Shown here: in pieces, positions 41,980 to 53,665 of the stretch
Numbering within the stretch: position 1 is the stretch's first letter
Layout of the letters: each line of letters opens with the position of its first letter
Source: Isoetes taiwanensis
Lineage: Eukaryota > Streptophyta > Lycopodiopsida > Isoetales > Isoetaceae
Direction of reading: 5' to 3'
NCBI GenBank assembly: GCA_021234155.1
Contig: JAJEKV010000224.1
Coordinates: 620,001 to 684,000, forward strand
DNA: 64,000 bases
Notes under the pieces: model-generated
Database searches by the model: none
Seen by the model: the letters and a program-made list of their open reading frames with translations, nothing else
What the model was told of the DNA's origin: nothing
Translations under genes and position numbers: made by a program

Positions 41980-42569
41980 CACATGCTTGGATCTGCAACG
42001 ATTGTTGAAAGTAAGCCCTTTTTAATCTACACACGATGTACAAATGCTTCAGTTCAGGTCCAAAATAGAGCATTTCCATTAGATCTATCAGACCCTTATT
42101 TGCAGGAATGGATCAAGGACTCTAACAACCCTATTCTGGTTCCTCCTGAAATAAATGTCTATGATTTTAGGGATCCTACAACTGCTTGGATTGGACATGT
42201 AAAAAATGGAGAATATTGGTAGGATCCTAGAAAAATGGCACTGGATGTGCATTTTTGTATAAGAGTTCAGATTTTTTGAAGTGAGAAAGCACTGATCATT
42301 CTATTCATTTCGTCAATGGAACAGGAATGTGGGAATGCCCTGATTTTTACCCTGTTTCTTTGCAAGGGAAATTAGGGCTAAATACTTCTAACAACGGAGA
42401 ATATGCCAAACATGTTTTAAAGGCTAGCACTGAATCTAGTGATTCATACATGGTAGGAACTTATGATCCAAAAAATGACACTTTCTTGCCTGATGATCAG
42501 AATATTGAAGATGGTGTAGGAATATTGCACATAACACTTAAAAGTGTGCAAAAACAAACAAAAGGGTGA
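41980..42569 (+). pseudogene. Acid invertase (GH32) fragment
   Basis: Two frames match the five-bladed propeller of plant acid invertases, which split sucrose. The first (41,983-42,222) has GSATIVESKPFLIYT, QVQNRAFPLDLSDPYLQEWI and the diagnostic FRDPTTAWIG, with the catalytic-site Asp of the RDP motif. After a stop at 42,220 and frameshifts, the second (42,327-42,569) has MWECPDFYPVSL, with the WECPDF acid/base Glu; Pro here (not Val) points to the cell-wall type. KHVLKASTESSDSYMVGTYD follows. The N-terminal NDPNG nucleophile region and the C-terminal beta-sandwich are absent. No intron appears between the blocks. Non-functional remnant. Confidence 0.9.
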
Positions 42570-44310
42570 TGCATATCTAAATGACATGACATAGCATACC
42601 ACTATCATGATTGCAACATACCACTATCAGAAATATCAGAAATTGTTTCCTGGGCACACCTATACTATGCACATGATTACAACTTATAACGAACACTTAT
42701 TATGCATTTTAATACCTACAATGTGAAAGAACAAACAGAAAAATATAGATAAGAGATACTCACGTGGAGGCCTCCTTCCAATAAGCCCCAAATACTGTAA
42801 GACTATAAAATCCGTCCACGAAAATCACCTCCAATGAGCTGCAAAACAACATAAAATGTTCATTAAATGCTTCTGCTGGCAAAGGACATGGAAAAGAGGA
42901 AATAATTCTGCCTGAAACCTGAAGTGACACTACACTAAAAAAATGCTACCTGAACCTCCAGTCTGCTCTATGGGCAAGGAAGTAATGTCTGAAAGTGAGG
43001 AATATACAAAAACCACAAACAACAGACTTATATCTTCTATCTGCTTAAGGAAGTTGGCAGATGGAACTTATGCAGAAATAGCCAGCACGCCTTAGATAGG
43101 GATTAAGGGAAGAAATGACAATCTAAATAGACAGTAGCAATTTGGGCATTCTGTAAATTCATATACATTCTTTGCACGTTTTTTCCGAGACATGCATATA
43201 TCTATCAGATTTGTTGCACTTTGAAATAACGAAACTTTACTCTAAAGAATTGAAGAATTAAGGCAATAGTAGTTGTACCAAGAGCCTGAGTAGACTGACG
43301 CACCCGATCGATTCCAATAGCTACTCTGCTCCAAGCAATGACCTGAGTGATGGAGGCCGAATTTGCTTTGTCTCAAGCAAGAAGCAGTGCCTTATGCACT
43401 CCTACTATTTGAGCGACTCCCCTGGTTCAGTGCCTGCAGATAGAAAGCACAAACGCCAATGGATGGCAAATAAATTTACAGCAAGAATCAACCCTAAATG
43501 AAACAGATAATCTACCTGAATGTTTGAATCTGAAGCTCCAGCATGCTATCCGGTACCATGCCTTCTTCAGACGGAATGGAGGAGCGTACAAATTTTTTTT
43601 TACCTCAAGCTTATGTGGGCACCAAAGCAATCTCTGAAAGCAAAGGTGAATGCTGCTGCATCTTGAATGCAAGGAACGCTGCTGCATTTTAAATGCAAGG
43701 AGAAATGAAGGAAGGAGGCGGGATGAGGAAGAGGCGGCATCCTCGGCCTGCAACAAATATTATTACACCCGTTAAATTAGCTGGAGAAAAAAACGTATGT
43801 GGAGCCTTAACCAAAATTGCCTTAACCTAAACCCTTGCCCTAAAAATTTCACATGCCGGATTTTGATTTTCTGATCACAAAATTTCGGCTTTTTGCGGAT
43901 TTTTGTCCCGTCCCTGAGGACGACCGAAAAAAAGGACACCCCAAAAAAAAAAAAAAAAAAACATTTTAAGTAAGTAGATTAGGATGAGGGGGGTTTCTCA
44001 TGCCCTCCCCCCATCACCACCCCATGCATGTATACCATGAATTTCCTTAAATCCCCATCGTCAGCAACAAAAAAGAAGGATCCAGATCTTCACACGTCAT
44101 GCGGGCCATAGAAGGGTCATGGGATGGTCATGCATGAGGCATGTAGACCCATCTCTAAACCGTTGGATGGAGGGGGGTAGGGCCAATCCTAACCGTCAAT
44201 TGTGGAATGCAGGTGCAAGGAAGATGTAGAAATTAGGGCTTTCAATCGTGGCCGTCGATACCAATGCAAAATTGGGGCTTTATGTCCTAGGCGTTCAGAT
44301 TATTGAATGG

Positions 44311-44378
44311 TCAAGAAACACAAAAGGGGGTATTCGTGGCACATTCAAGAAACACAAAAGGGGGTATTCGTGGCACAG
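44311..44378 (+). repeat. 34-bp tandem duplication
   Basis: TCAAGAAACACAAAAGGGGG starts at 44,311 and again at 44,345; the two units are essentially identical. Confidence 0.93.
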
Positions 44379-45149
44379 ATAAAGTAGTCGGGGCTGTTCT
44401 CCAATCTCATATATGATCTGCTGGAGAAGCTGGAGTCTCGTCGTTTGCTGTCAATGGAACATCTCAGGTAATTTAGGATGCTTTATTAGCGCATACTGAG
44501 GGATATATGCAAATAATGATGCATATCAAGATGTCACGTTATGCAAAGATGCATTCTTTATTGCGGCTTTCTTGGCAAAGCGGCAGGTTGGGATCTATCC
44601 TATTAGAACTCAAGAAATCTTCGTCAGACTAAACTTGGACTGAAAGAGAAGGTGTGTTATTTTTTATGCATCTCTTATTGATTTGTTATGCATTGTTTAT
44701 TTGCAGAGCTTATAGGAAACGTACTCTTACCTCAGCCTCTTTTCACTTGCAGTTGGAGATTACATGAAGAGATATTGCAGGTCGAATTTCTGCGAGGCAC
44801 GTCTCTGTTGTGGGTGAAGAAATGCTTGACCTGATGTACGTTTGTTTAGCTGGAAAATATTTGCATAGGCTAACTGGATTAGGTCCAATTTGAGCAATGT
44901 TCTTTTCTTTTTCTTTGGGCCTACGACCCGTGCATGAAGTGTTAACCACGTTCTATTTCGATGTAACAAGTGCTCAGCATAACAGTCCTTTTAACAGTCC
45001 TTATCGGTTGTTTTCTAAATTGATGCTAAATTGTTCTATCTAACTTGCCAATATCTTACATATTGGGACGCGACAAGGTGTCTGCTAAAAAATCGTTTCT
45101 CCAAAATGCTTGCTTTTGATATGCAGTGATATCCAACGACAAACTCGAT

Positions 45150-45258
45150 GATTCAGCAAAGCTAAAAGGATCATTGTACATATAATTATTTGGCTTCAAT
45201 ACCTTGGTGATTCAGCAAAGGTAAAAGGATCATTGTACATATAATTATTTGGCTTCAA
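45150..45258 (+). repeat. 59-bp tandem duplication
   Basis: GATTCAGCAAAGCTAAAAGG at 45,150 repeats at 45,209 with a C/G change; both units end TTATTTGGCTTCAA. Confidence 0.93.
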
Positions 45259-47771
45259 ATGCCAGGCTGACTTTGCCAAGATATTAGGAAGCCCTTTTCT
45301 TAGATTTGTAACTTTGGCAGAGTTTGACGTGTCTCCCATCTTTGTCACATCTTTTGGTTTGATGTGTCTCCCATCTTTGTCACATCTTTCATTCCCATTT
45401 TCAAGCCTTTCGTTCCCATTTTCAAGCATTCACCGTAGCTTCTTCCCACAAGTGATTCTTTATCTTCATATATCGTATGTGATTTTGAACCATATGAGCT
45501 ATATGGATGCAGATATAGAATGAGACTGGAATAAAATGTGAATTATGCAGCTTTGATTTAGTAAGTTTAGCTTTGATTTAGTAAGTTTCTCTTGCTTCGT
45601 GTCTTTGTTTTATACCAAAAGATACTATTTAAAAGTTGAACAGGCAAGTGAGACTTCTTTAGCTATAGCATCTGCGATTTGTAGCTTCAACTAGGTATAG
45701 GTACAGAATGAGAGTTGGGAACAAAATTCGAATTATGCAACTGCCCTTTTATCTTTCAAGGTAATACTTTTGCAAAGCACTTATTAATTTTGAACTTGCT
45801 TGGTTTTCAAATTTGGCTTGATTTAAGCAATTTGGCCTTAGACATTAGTATTAGCTGCAAAACTTATTGTCTTTCCCTCTCCCTCCCCTTTCCCCGTTTA
45901 ATTCAGTAAGTTTCACTTGCTTGGTGTCTTTGTTCTCTAGCAAATTGAACAGGCAAGTAAAACTTCTTTAGCCATAGCATATTTGATTTGCAGCTTGATT
46001 ATATAGTGAAGTAGATGACCAAGTTGGAGCCGCATTGTAGGATATAATGCAACTCTGACTTTCGAGACAACATTTATTTGGATGAGGCAAATTGCACAGG
46101 ATTTGCATAAACAACAGTTGCCATAGTGCCTTTTTTGAATTGTTGAAGGAGTATGCTTTGACCGAATGAATGCAGTAGATTTTGGTTGCACCAACATCAT
46201 TCTGGCGTGTTTTGCACGTAGTGGTAAATACAACTGGTTGGTAGTCAGTGAATAGCCTCCTTAGTGTCCATTGTTCTCCAAGAGATTCTCTTATGCTATA
46301 TCTCTGAATATCGTTCATTCTTACTTTGTTCATGGATCTATGATTTGTATATTTTGCAGTGGTATTAGAGACAGTGATATTAGAGATGTTTGAGATAACA
46401 GGGTTATAACTTCTTTGTGTACATGTATTTATGGGCAAAATAAACTAGTGTATAATGGTCATGAAAATTTGGGGTAACAATTCTAGAATTTTGGCTTTGT
46501 GTTGAGGACTCTTTCATATGGACTGACGCATCTTCCAATACAGATACCTTCAAAGATGCAGACTCTGACGACTTCTATTTTGGATTGCACGAAGTCTACT
46601 CCTCTACTTTCTTTAGCTATTCATTGGCAAGGTATTCATTGCAAGTCTCCATTTTTTGCTGCCAAGGTATTTATTCTCTTTATGTCTATTTAATTATCAC
46701 TTTGTTTGTGGATATTTGAGGATTAGTTTGAGCTTAGATGGAGATGAGGAAAATAAAACAAAGAAACAGTGGTAGAATATATTTTGAGATTAGCATAATA
46801 TATTTGTAGCCTTAGAGGGAAATCTATTCTGTGATATTGTTGTAACTGCCTAAATGGATTGTGATGATCATATGCATTGAGAGTTAAACACCTACTTTCG
46901 AGAAAACTTATATTCATATTGGTTTGGGCTCTCCTTGCTAGACCTAGTTGTTGTGTGCATGATGATTAAATTCTCATTGAGGAAGTCTAGCATGGGTGTT
47001 CACAAGAGTTAATTTGACACAAGAGTTAATTAGAACTTGTTGGAGCATGATTACATGGAAAATGAAAAAGCCATTCCAAGTCTCGGATTCTATATCACAA
47101 AGGTTGGCTTTATTGACCACAGCGTGCTGTTAGAGGTACATAGATTTTTATGAACTTCAACTCTGTTGGTTGCTCTGGTAAATGTTGAGAGAAATGTTTT
47201 CGTTGGAGTATGCATTAATCCCAAATTCTATAGTAAATCTATTTAAGACAGTATTTGGAATAGTATGTAATAAGGGTATTGTAAAAGAGCATGGATTTTG
47301 TTACTTTTGTTTCACATAAGTTAGAGCAAGGGTCTGGTTTGTAGCCTGCCCTGTGGTCATTAATAATTTTCACTAAGTCTGCATCGGTATATCAGCTTAA
47401 GGAGTTTTCTCCATCTTCCATTTGCATAGATTGTCTCTTTAATAATCCTTCTAGACTTTCCAGAATATGCTTTGAGGTGAGGTTCTCTGGCTTCGGCATA
47501 TCTTACAGTCATGTTTATGGTGTTTGTGTGAACTTTGAGATATCCAAGGATGGCAATTTTGCTGTGTGTAGCAAGCAAGATTGCATTCTTGGGTCGTGCA
47601 CCATTATTCCATGAACTTGAATAGATTTCGACATGCTAGATGATTGCGGCATATTAGATGATGCGTGGATCTAATCAGATCTTTGCTTCAAACGATTTGA
47701 GATTTGGTAGTGGGCATGCATATATTGTTTGTATTCTTTCATTTGGATATGTGATGCTTGGTATTCCTGCT

Positions 47772-48773
47772 CGGAATTATTTACATATTCAAGGAGTCCT
47801 TCCATCATATATTTTCGAATAAAATGAAAAATCAGACATTGTTGAATTACGGCGTCAATAGCAGGATTGGAGGTCTAGATTAGATTATGAACTGACTCCA
47901 TCTAGAAATAATAGAATCTCCCTTGAAAAATAATTCCAAGTGGTTCATCATGAACCATAATATTTGATCCACCCATAACACCCCTTTAGAAGAACATGAA
48001 TTCTGGGGATGTGGACACTGACAATATGGCCTTTTCTAATTTGGCCATTTAGTTTCATAATTATTATCCCGTGCCTTGCTACCTGTAGGCAAATCTTTTT
48101 TAACCAAAGCAACCATTGGTTCCAGTGCACACTTGTAAGGATCAAATAACCCCAAGGAAAATTTTTGTATAGTTGTTTCTCTCTCACAAACGATAGTACC
48201 CATCCGAGCAAAGTTGGCATATTTATCCATCCATGTGGTATATGAGGATTTATCGGCCTCTATTCCCCCTAAATAACAGTATGTCTCAATAGGTATTGGG
48301 GCAAGCAAGTTAAAGGAATAGAGCTTCCATACTTTATTATCTTTCTCCCCTGCCCATTGCTCAACAAGTATTCGTAGCATTACTGGGGTAGGATATCTCT
48401 GAAAGAATAATAGAGGGTTATTATGTTTCTGTAGTTGCTCTTCAGTATTCTGCATGTGCCTCAACGTCCAAAGTAATTCGCTTTAATTTAGGGCTGAAAC
48501 CATCAGGTGCAATATTTGAGGTTCTTTCATCACATTTAAGTATAGGATAAACTTCTCCATTAGCAAGTTTAAGATCTTTGAATTGTTCCAGGACCAGTTT
48601 ACACATTTCTATATCTCTTTTATCAGATTCCACGAGTTCCCATAGTTTGGTTTCGAATGACTTCAATTTTTGAAGTACATTTCCACCAGATCTGTAAGTA
48701 TGGATCATTTGGAACCAGTGTGGAGCATCTAGATTACTCAAAATGGAGAAATCATTATCCGTAAGGGAATGTT
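47772..48773 (-). repeat. Left arm of a 2-kb inverted repeat
   Basis: About 1 kb that is repeated in inverse orientation at 48,806-49,806. The inner end reads ATTATCCGTAAGGGAATGTT (plus strand); the outer end contains CCTTCCATCATATATTT (47,805). Arms differ by scattered substitutions and a few small indels. Only about 32 bp separates them, so a transcript through the locus would fold into a long hairpin. Confidence 0.93.
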
Positions 48774-48861
48774 CCCTATGGATGATAAAAACTACAAATA
48801 TCAAATAACATTCCCGTACGGATAATGATTTCTCTATTTTTGAGTAATCTAGATGCTCCAC
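47948..48861 (-). pseudogene. Unknown protein remnant, left-arm copy
   Basis: Frames 48,442-48,861, 48,036-48,464 and 47,948-48,220 together read SFETKLWELVESDKRDIEMC, KLVLEQFKDLKLANGEVYPI, EEQLQKHNNPLLFFQRYPTP, WKLYSFNLLAPIPIETYCYL, DKYANFARMGTIVCERETTI, LGLFDPYKCALEPMVALVKK and TGSKARDNNYETKWPN. The flow over the frames suggests one protein of at least 270 residues with two frameshifts. I do not recognise the family. The same protein is encoded in inverse orientation by the right arm, where the breaks are partly at other places. Confidence 0.6.
48774..48805. other. Short spacer of the palindrome
   Basis: About 32 bp between the two arms (CCCTATGGATGATAAAAACT and onward). This would be the loop of a hairpin RNA. 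Confidence 0.85.
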
Positions 48862-49806
48862 ATTGGTTCCAAATGTTTCATACTTACAGAAATGGTGGAA
48901 ATTTCTTCAACAATTGAAGTCATTCGAAACCAAACTATGGGAACTCGTGGAATCTGATAAAAGAGATATAGAAATGTGTAAGTTGGTCCTGGAACAATTC
49001 AAAGATCTTAAACTTGCGAAGGGAGAAGTTTATCATATGCTCAAATATGACGAGAGAACCTCAAATATTGCACCTGACGATTCGAGCCCTAAATTAAAGG
49101 GGATTGTTTTTGATGGTGAGGCACATACAATTTCCAAGGAATATGTTGAAGAGCAGCTACAGAAACATAGTAACCCTCTATTATTTTTCCAGAGATATCC
49201 TACCCCACTAGTGCCACGAAGACCTCTTGAGCAATGAACAGGGGAGAAAGATAACAAAGTATGGAAGCTATATTCCTTTATCCTGTTTTGCCCCAATACT
49301 ATTGGAGGCATACTATTATTTTTAGGGAAATAGAGGCCAATAAATTCTCATATGCCACACATGGGTGGACAAATATGCCAACTCGGGCCAGATGGGTACT
49401 ATTGTTTATGACAGAGAAACAACTATACAGAAATTTTTCTTGGGGTTATTTGATCCTTACAAATGTGCACGGGAACCAATGGCTGCTTTGGTTAAAAGAG
49501 ATTTTCCTACAGGTAGCAAGGCACGGGGTATTGATTATGAAACTAAATGGCCAAATTGGAAAAGGCCATATTGTCGATGTCTACATCCCCGAGTTCATGT
49601 TATTCTAAAGGGTGTTATGGGTGGACCAAATATTATGGTTCATGATTTGGAATTTTTTTCAAGGAGATTCTATTATTTCTAGATGAGTCGATTCATAACT
49701 GACCTCCAATCACGCTATTGAGGCCTTGATTCAACAATGTCTGATTTTCCACTTTATTTGGAAATATATGATGGAAGGAATCCTTGAATCTATGAATAAT
49801 CCCAAG
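48806..49806 (+). repeat. Right arm of a 2-kb inverted repeat
   Basis: Inverse copy of 47,772-48,773, from AACATTCCCGTACGGATAAT to ATATATGATGGAAGGAATCC and a little beyond. Alignment fades near 49,806. Confidence 0.93.
48863..49682 (+). pseudogene. Unknown protein remnant, right-arm copy
   Basis: Frames 48,863-49,237 and 49,365-49,682 carry SFETKLWELVESDKRDIEMC, KDLKLAKGEVYHMLKYDERT, EEQLQKHSNPLLFFQRYPTP, then DKYANSGQMGTIVYDRETTI, FLGLFDPYKCAREPMAALVK and RGIDYETKWPNWKRPYC. This is the same unknown protein as the left arm, on the opposite strand. A stop at 49,236 and a frameshift break it. Confidence 0.6.
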
Positions 49807-50440
49807 GCTATCCAGGCCCATAGGGAGCAATCTTTGTTGTCGTTTAGCAAGTTTGACCTGCAACACTGCTAAAAAACGGCAATAGGAAGAACTGGTCTTG
49901 CCATCCATTCTCCATAATTTCATGAAAGCCATGAATGTTAGCAATTTTAAAAAACCAAGTTTTACGTACAGAATCTCCCCTTATATCCTCTTTGGATGTT
50001 TTCCCGTAGAAGTTCCCAATAGTCTGATATTCGTTTTCTAATAAACAGAGGGAACTTACATTTTATCTTGAAAAACAGGTCTGATAGCAAAAGCATTTGG
50101 TTCCTTAAGTCCATTCAATATTTGGCAGTGGGGGACCTGAACACAGGCTATCAACATTTCAGATGCTTTGAAGCTAAAGGAAGAGCACAAAGGGGAAAAA
50201 CTTACAGCAATTTCAGGTCTTGTCGTATGAATAAGCCTGACCAGCGCACATGTTCGACGCTCGTATTTGTTTGTTCTACCAAGCAAAACATGTTTTGATG
50301 GCCAGTGCCAGCTTCATTTAAGGGTTGTTGACTGTGGACGAGGGCCTTGAATATCCAGCAGAAGATAAGATAGCAGTCCTACATAAACAATACTGAAACT
50401 CACTTAATACAATATGACTGAAACATTAACATAACACACA
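49807..50440. other. Stretch with a weak minus-strand coding signal
   Basis: Minus-strand frames around 49,800-49,990 (SVRKTWFFKIANIHGFHEI and MKLWRMDGKTSSSYCRF) look protein-like and abut the palindrome; they may belong to the same unknown gene or element. Otherwise nothing is recognised. Confidence 0.35.
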
Positions 50441-50682
50441 TTACACATTAACAAAGCAAATGATGAAAGCCAGAACAACTTTTGTATGCACTTTTTAAGA
50501 TCCGCCTTATCACAAGATCTATGAGCATGTTTTCTTTATTTTGAAGCATTTCCACTACCAATTTGGTAAATATATGCCGAAGATGATTTGTAGGTCTTCC
50601 TGTCCTCTTTCCAACGCATGCTCTCGCACAAAAAATAGAGGTTGTTTATGTGAGTTATGGCCGTGTTTCTAATTAGCTCTAA
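50441..50682. repeat. Duplicated host segment, copy 1 left part
   Basis: Matches 53,791-53,994 (ATTACACATTAACAAAGCAAATG ... GCTCTAA), then is cut by the PIF-like element and resumes at 53,490. Confidence 0.88.
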
Positions 50683-51379
50683 GGCTGGGATCGCACTTAC
50701 TAGGCTGACCGAAGGTTAAAAGACAAGGATCAAATGGCATAGTGCCATGTGGCAAAATGGAAAGAAGTTCGTATCGCACTTAAACGGCTAAACCGCCTAC
50801 GTTGTTTCGGCGGGCGCCCAAGTTGTGGTGGGGGAGATTGCCTGCCCAAGTTCGGACTGATGCATACGTGGAGGGAATTTGGAGGGAATTGCACCTCGAT
50901 CGGTACGAAGTATAAAGTCTTTGGTGGTGAGCGAAGGCGATTGGTCGAGCTTTAGAAACCCACAAGCAACAATCTGCAAATTCTTGTAAAGCACGTTGAA
51001 TTGCAAATTCTTGTTAAAGCACGTTCAATTATTGCAGGATCTAAAGTGTTGACATTCTTTTGTTTTGCAGATTTGATGATATTGAATCAGCACTTGCACC
51101 CAGGACAGCCAAATGCCATTCTTTCCAAGCCAATTGCCCAGCAATTCCATGTGCACACCCTCCATGCATCCTACTTATGGGATTGCTACTTGCAGCCCTC
51201 TACCATTTGTGTTTCATCGTGACCTAGCAATCCCTCCTTTGGCATTCCAAGCATCACGAATCTACCTTTACGCACCATATGGTGTTCATACTTATTTGAA
51301 ATCCACAAATTTCTCTTTTCGACCTCCAACAAACTATGTGAATTCAGCAAGTTCTCAAGATTCCCCATACATATTGCTG

Positions 51380-52031
51380 ATCCTATTGTGCGTAAGAAAA
51401 AAGAGGTAGGCAGACCCAATGGGAACAATGCCTTTCTGAAGAAAGGCGGGAAGGTAGACTCCAACAAGCACGAGAAAGGTGAGAATGAATCCGATGGCGA
51501 GGAAGGATGTGGTCCTAGAATTTGGCCGGAAGGCATGTCGTTTTGCCCCTTCTTCATGCTAGATGTGAGATGATTGCTGAATTTCAAGAGAAGCCCAAGC
51601 AAGGAGTAGATTTATGGGCTTAAGGTACATACTAAAGTTGTTGCTACTTGTCCTGATTTTAAGAAGGATTCAAAGGCATGCAGGAAAATGTTCTCTTATG
51701 TTTTCAAGCAATACCAGGCTGATGTGACATGGAGCAAAGCATCTCGGGGTAATGATAGGAGGAGTCATGCCCTTACTTTTATACATTAGATGAGTACTTT
51801 TGGTGAAAGAGCCAGCGCGGCGAAAACATGTTCATTCTTGCCGCAATTGACTTGGAGGAGGAGTCTGAGACACTTGAAGGGCAGCAAGCACCACCCGCAG
51901 TGGTCAAGAAAGAGACGCCTGATTTTGTCTTCTCGAAGAAAAAGGCCAAGCAAATGGCTTTAACATTGATGGAGGATGTCATGAAGCAAGGGCAAGAGTT
52001 GAACAAGACTGCGCAAGCAAGTGAAATTTGA
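51380..52031 (+). pseudogene. Myb/SANT-like ORF1 remnant of the PIF element
   Basis: 51,388-51,573 is a Lys/Glu/Gly-rich leader (VGRPNGNNAFLKKGGKVDSN) ending WPEGMSFCPFFMLDVR. After a stop, the frame near 51,575-51,790 gives IAEFQEKPKQGVDLWA, then KVVATCPDFKKDSKACRKMF and SYVFKQYQADVTWSKASRGN. The frame at 51,828-52,031 gives an acidic patch and VVKKETPDFVFSKKKAKQMA. The pattern (basic leader, helical K/W-rich domain with a LxxxFxxY core, acidic C-end) resembles the Myb/SANT-like DNA-binding ORF1 of PIF/Harbinger elements, which helps the transposase. At least two frameshifts or stops. Confidence 0.6.
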
Positions 52032-52540
52032 GAAGATCGGCATTCTTAAAGACTTCCGTGGCACGTTTTGCTGCCATCCTTAACAAAATGTAGATGTCCA
52101 AATTATTGTTGGTTTTGTGTAGTTCTTTTGTTGATTTTACGTACTTACATTTGTGGGTTGAAGGTGGGACAACAGTGTCTTGCTGTTGGCAATCATGTAT
52201 GGAGAGCCTTCAATATTTCAAAAGCTACTGATTTGTGTCCAAACGATTTTGCAAGGCAATGACTTCCTGAAGCTTCTAATTTGTTTACTTGCAGGTTAGG
52301 CAAAACATGATCAGCGTTCTTTCTTCTCTCATGTTTCCGTTAAAGCAACTTCACATATGAACTGTTACTGGAATTTGGTGTCAGCGTTGTCGAATTGCTG
52401 GACTTTTTTCTTAATATGCACCTACATATTGAATGCCGTTAAGGGAGAACCAATTCCTGGGCCGTTCTATGTGAATCAGGAATAGCAAATGTTGGCATCT
52501 ATTTACAATTTCATATGCTAGAGTGGAGCTAGAGTTAACA

Positions 52541-52641
52541 TGAAGCTGGATTTCTGAACTTTCATATTGAGTTAAGCAAATTCAGATTTCTGAAGCTAAA
52601 TTTCTGAACTTTCAGATTGAGTTAAGCAAATACAAGACTTT
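52541..52641 (+). repeat. 50-bp tandem duplication inside the PIF element
   Basis: TGAAGCTGGATTTCTGAAC at 52,541 repeats at 52,591 with small changes; both units end GAGTTAAGCAAAT. Confidence 0.9.
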
Positions 52642-52793
52642 GTACTTTGTTTTCTTGTACATCAATCAATGGCTTTGAGTATATAAAATTATCAAGGAAT
52701 TGATGCTGGTTAACCACAACGTTATCTTGAGTGAGCTTAGCGAATTGTGCTACATTCCGCTGTTGCAATTTCACCAGCATGTGCTGCTATGGC

Positions 52794-52867
52794 TGCCAGT
52801 CAATACAGCCTTAGGATATTCTGCCAAGTTATTCTGCCAGTCAATACAGCCTTAGGATATTCTGCCA
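52794..52867 (+). repeat. 41-bp tandem duplication inside the PIF element
   Basis: TGCCAGTCAATACAGCCTTA at 52,794 repeats at 52,835 with the same continuation (GGATATTCTGCCA). Confidence 0.95.
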
Positions 52868-53489
52868 CAGATTGAATCAAGAAAACACCACATGAAATGT
52901 GTGCAAATGGAACAAGAATATGATCGTTAGTGGAAATTTTAAAACAATGCGAAATGCTGTCATCTATGAACATGTGAATGAGTTGCATTAGAACAATCAG
53001 GAACCTTAAAAGAAGTCTCCTTTTACGCTGAACAGCATTCTGAGAATTGTGATCATCAGAATGTTCAGTGGTTCCATCCTCATAATTCGAGATTGCCTCC
53101 ATTTGCCTACATATAGGAAATGAAACGCTCTATTGGAAAAGCATGATTATATTGGAAAAGCATGAGTGCAGAGAACTACAGAAAAATGCATTTACAAAAC
53201 CTGATTTTCAAGAATGATCTTGCCTGAACTACAAGAACAGACAACAGCAGCTTACCTACAGACGTCTTCGCGCGCGGAGGAGTTCGAAGAAGAAAGAGTT
53301 CGATGGCCAAGTGTTTCGCGCTTCAAGTTTTGGCGCCGTGGAGTTGTTTGCCAACGTGTACCGTTGACGTGGCATTCCGATCCCTCTTTAGTGCGATATC
53401 ATTCCTCGGGCACCCACCTCCAACGAAACCGAAGCCTGCCAAATGACTGCCTAGCGAGTTCGGTCATTGACCTAAGTGCGATTCCAGCC

Positions 53490-53665
53490 TAAAATTGAGA
53501 CATCAAATGTGATTTCATTTATTTGACATGCTTACCTTAGGTATTTCAGAAACATGCACCTAGCATCATTTGTGGACGTCACATTGAGCTCTCCAACAAG
53601 GGCCCTTGCGCCGAGAATGGAGCTTCCCTTTGAAATTTATGCACACCCTTCTAATCTGCTGCCGG
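53490..53665. repeat. Duplicated host segment, copy 1 right part
   Basis: Continues the host duplication after the PIF element; matches 53,992-54,150 (AAATTGAGACA, GATTTCATTTATTTGACATG and GCATCATTTGTGGAC). It has an insertion CCTTGCGCCGAGAATGGAGC that copy 2 lacks. Confidence 0.88.

Larger units (their letters stand above)
42570..47770. other. Intergenic sequence with small tandem duplications
   Basis: No convincing gene. An A-run is at 43,943-43,961. 45,600-45,680 and 45,905-45,990 are a diverged direct repeat (both contain TTGAACAGGCAAGT). GATGTGTCTCCCATCTTTGTC-type words repeat at 45,328-45,385. A possible exon at 46,497-46,640 (SFIWTDASSNTDTF) is followed by a GT, but nothing connects to it. 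Confidence 0.4.
50683..53489. mobile_element. PIF/Harbinger-like DNA transposon, 2,807 bp
   Basis: Terminal inverted repeats are GGCTGGGATCGCACTTA (50,683-50,699) and, inverted, GGCTGGAATCGCACTTA (ending 53,489). Both sides have TAA (50,680-50,682 and 53,490-53,492). A paralogous, uninterrupted host copy at 53,991-53,995 reads CTCTAAAATTG with a single TAA, confirming the insertion and the 3-bp duplication. A TAA/TWA target and a GG-starting end are typical of PIF/Harbinger. It holds a Myb/SANT-like ORF (51,380-52,031) but no DDE transposase, so it is non-autonomous. Confidence 0.88.

Noticed and set aside
45968..46438. 156-codon minus-strand ORF as a gene
   Set aside because: No domain, Asn/Thr/Ser-rich composition typical of AT-rich random DNA, overlaps another ORF of similar length.
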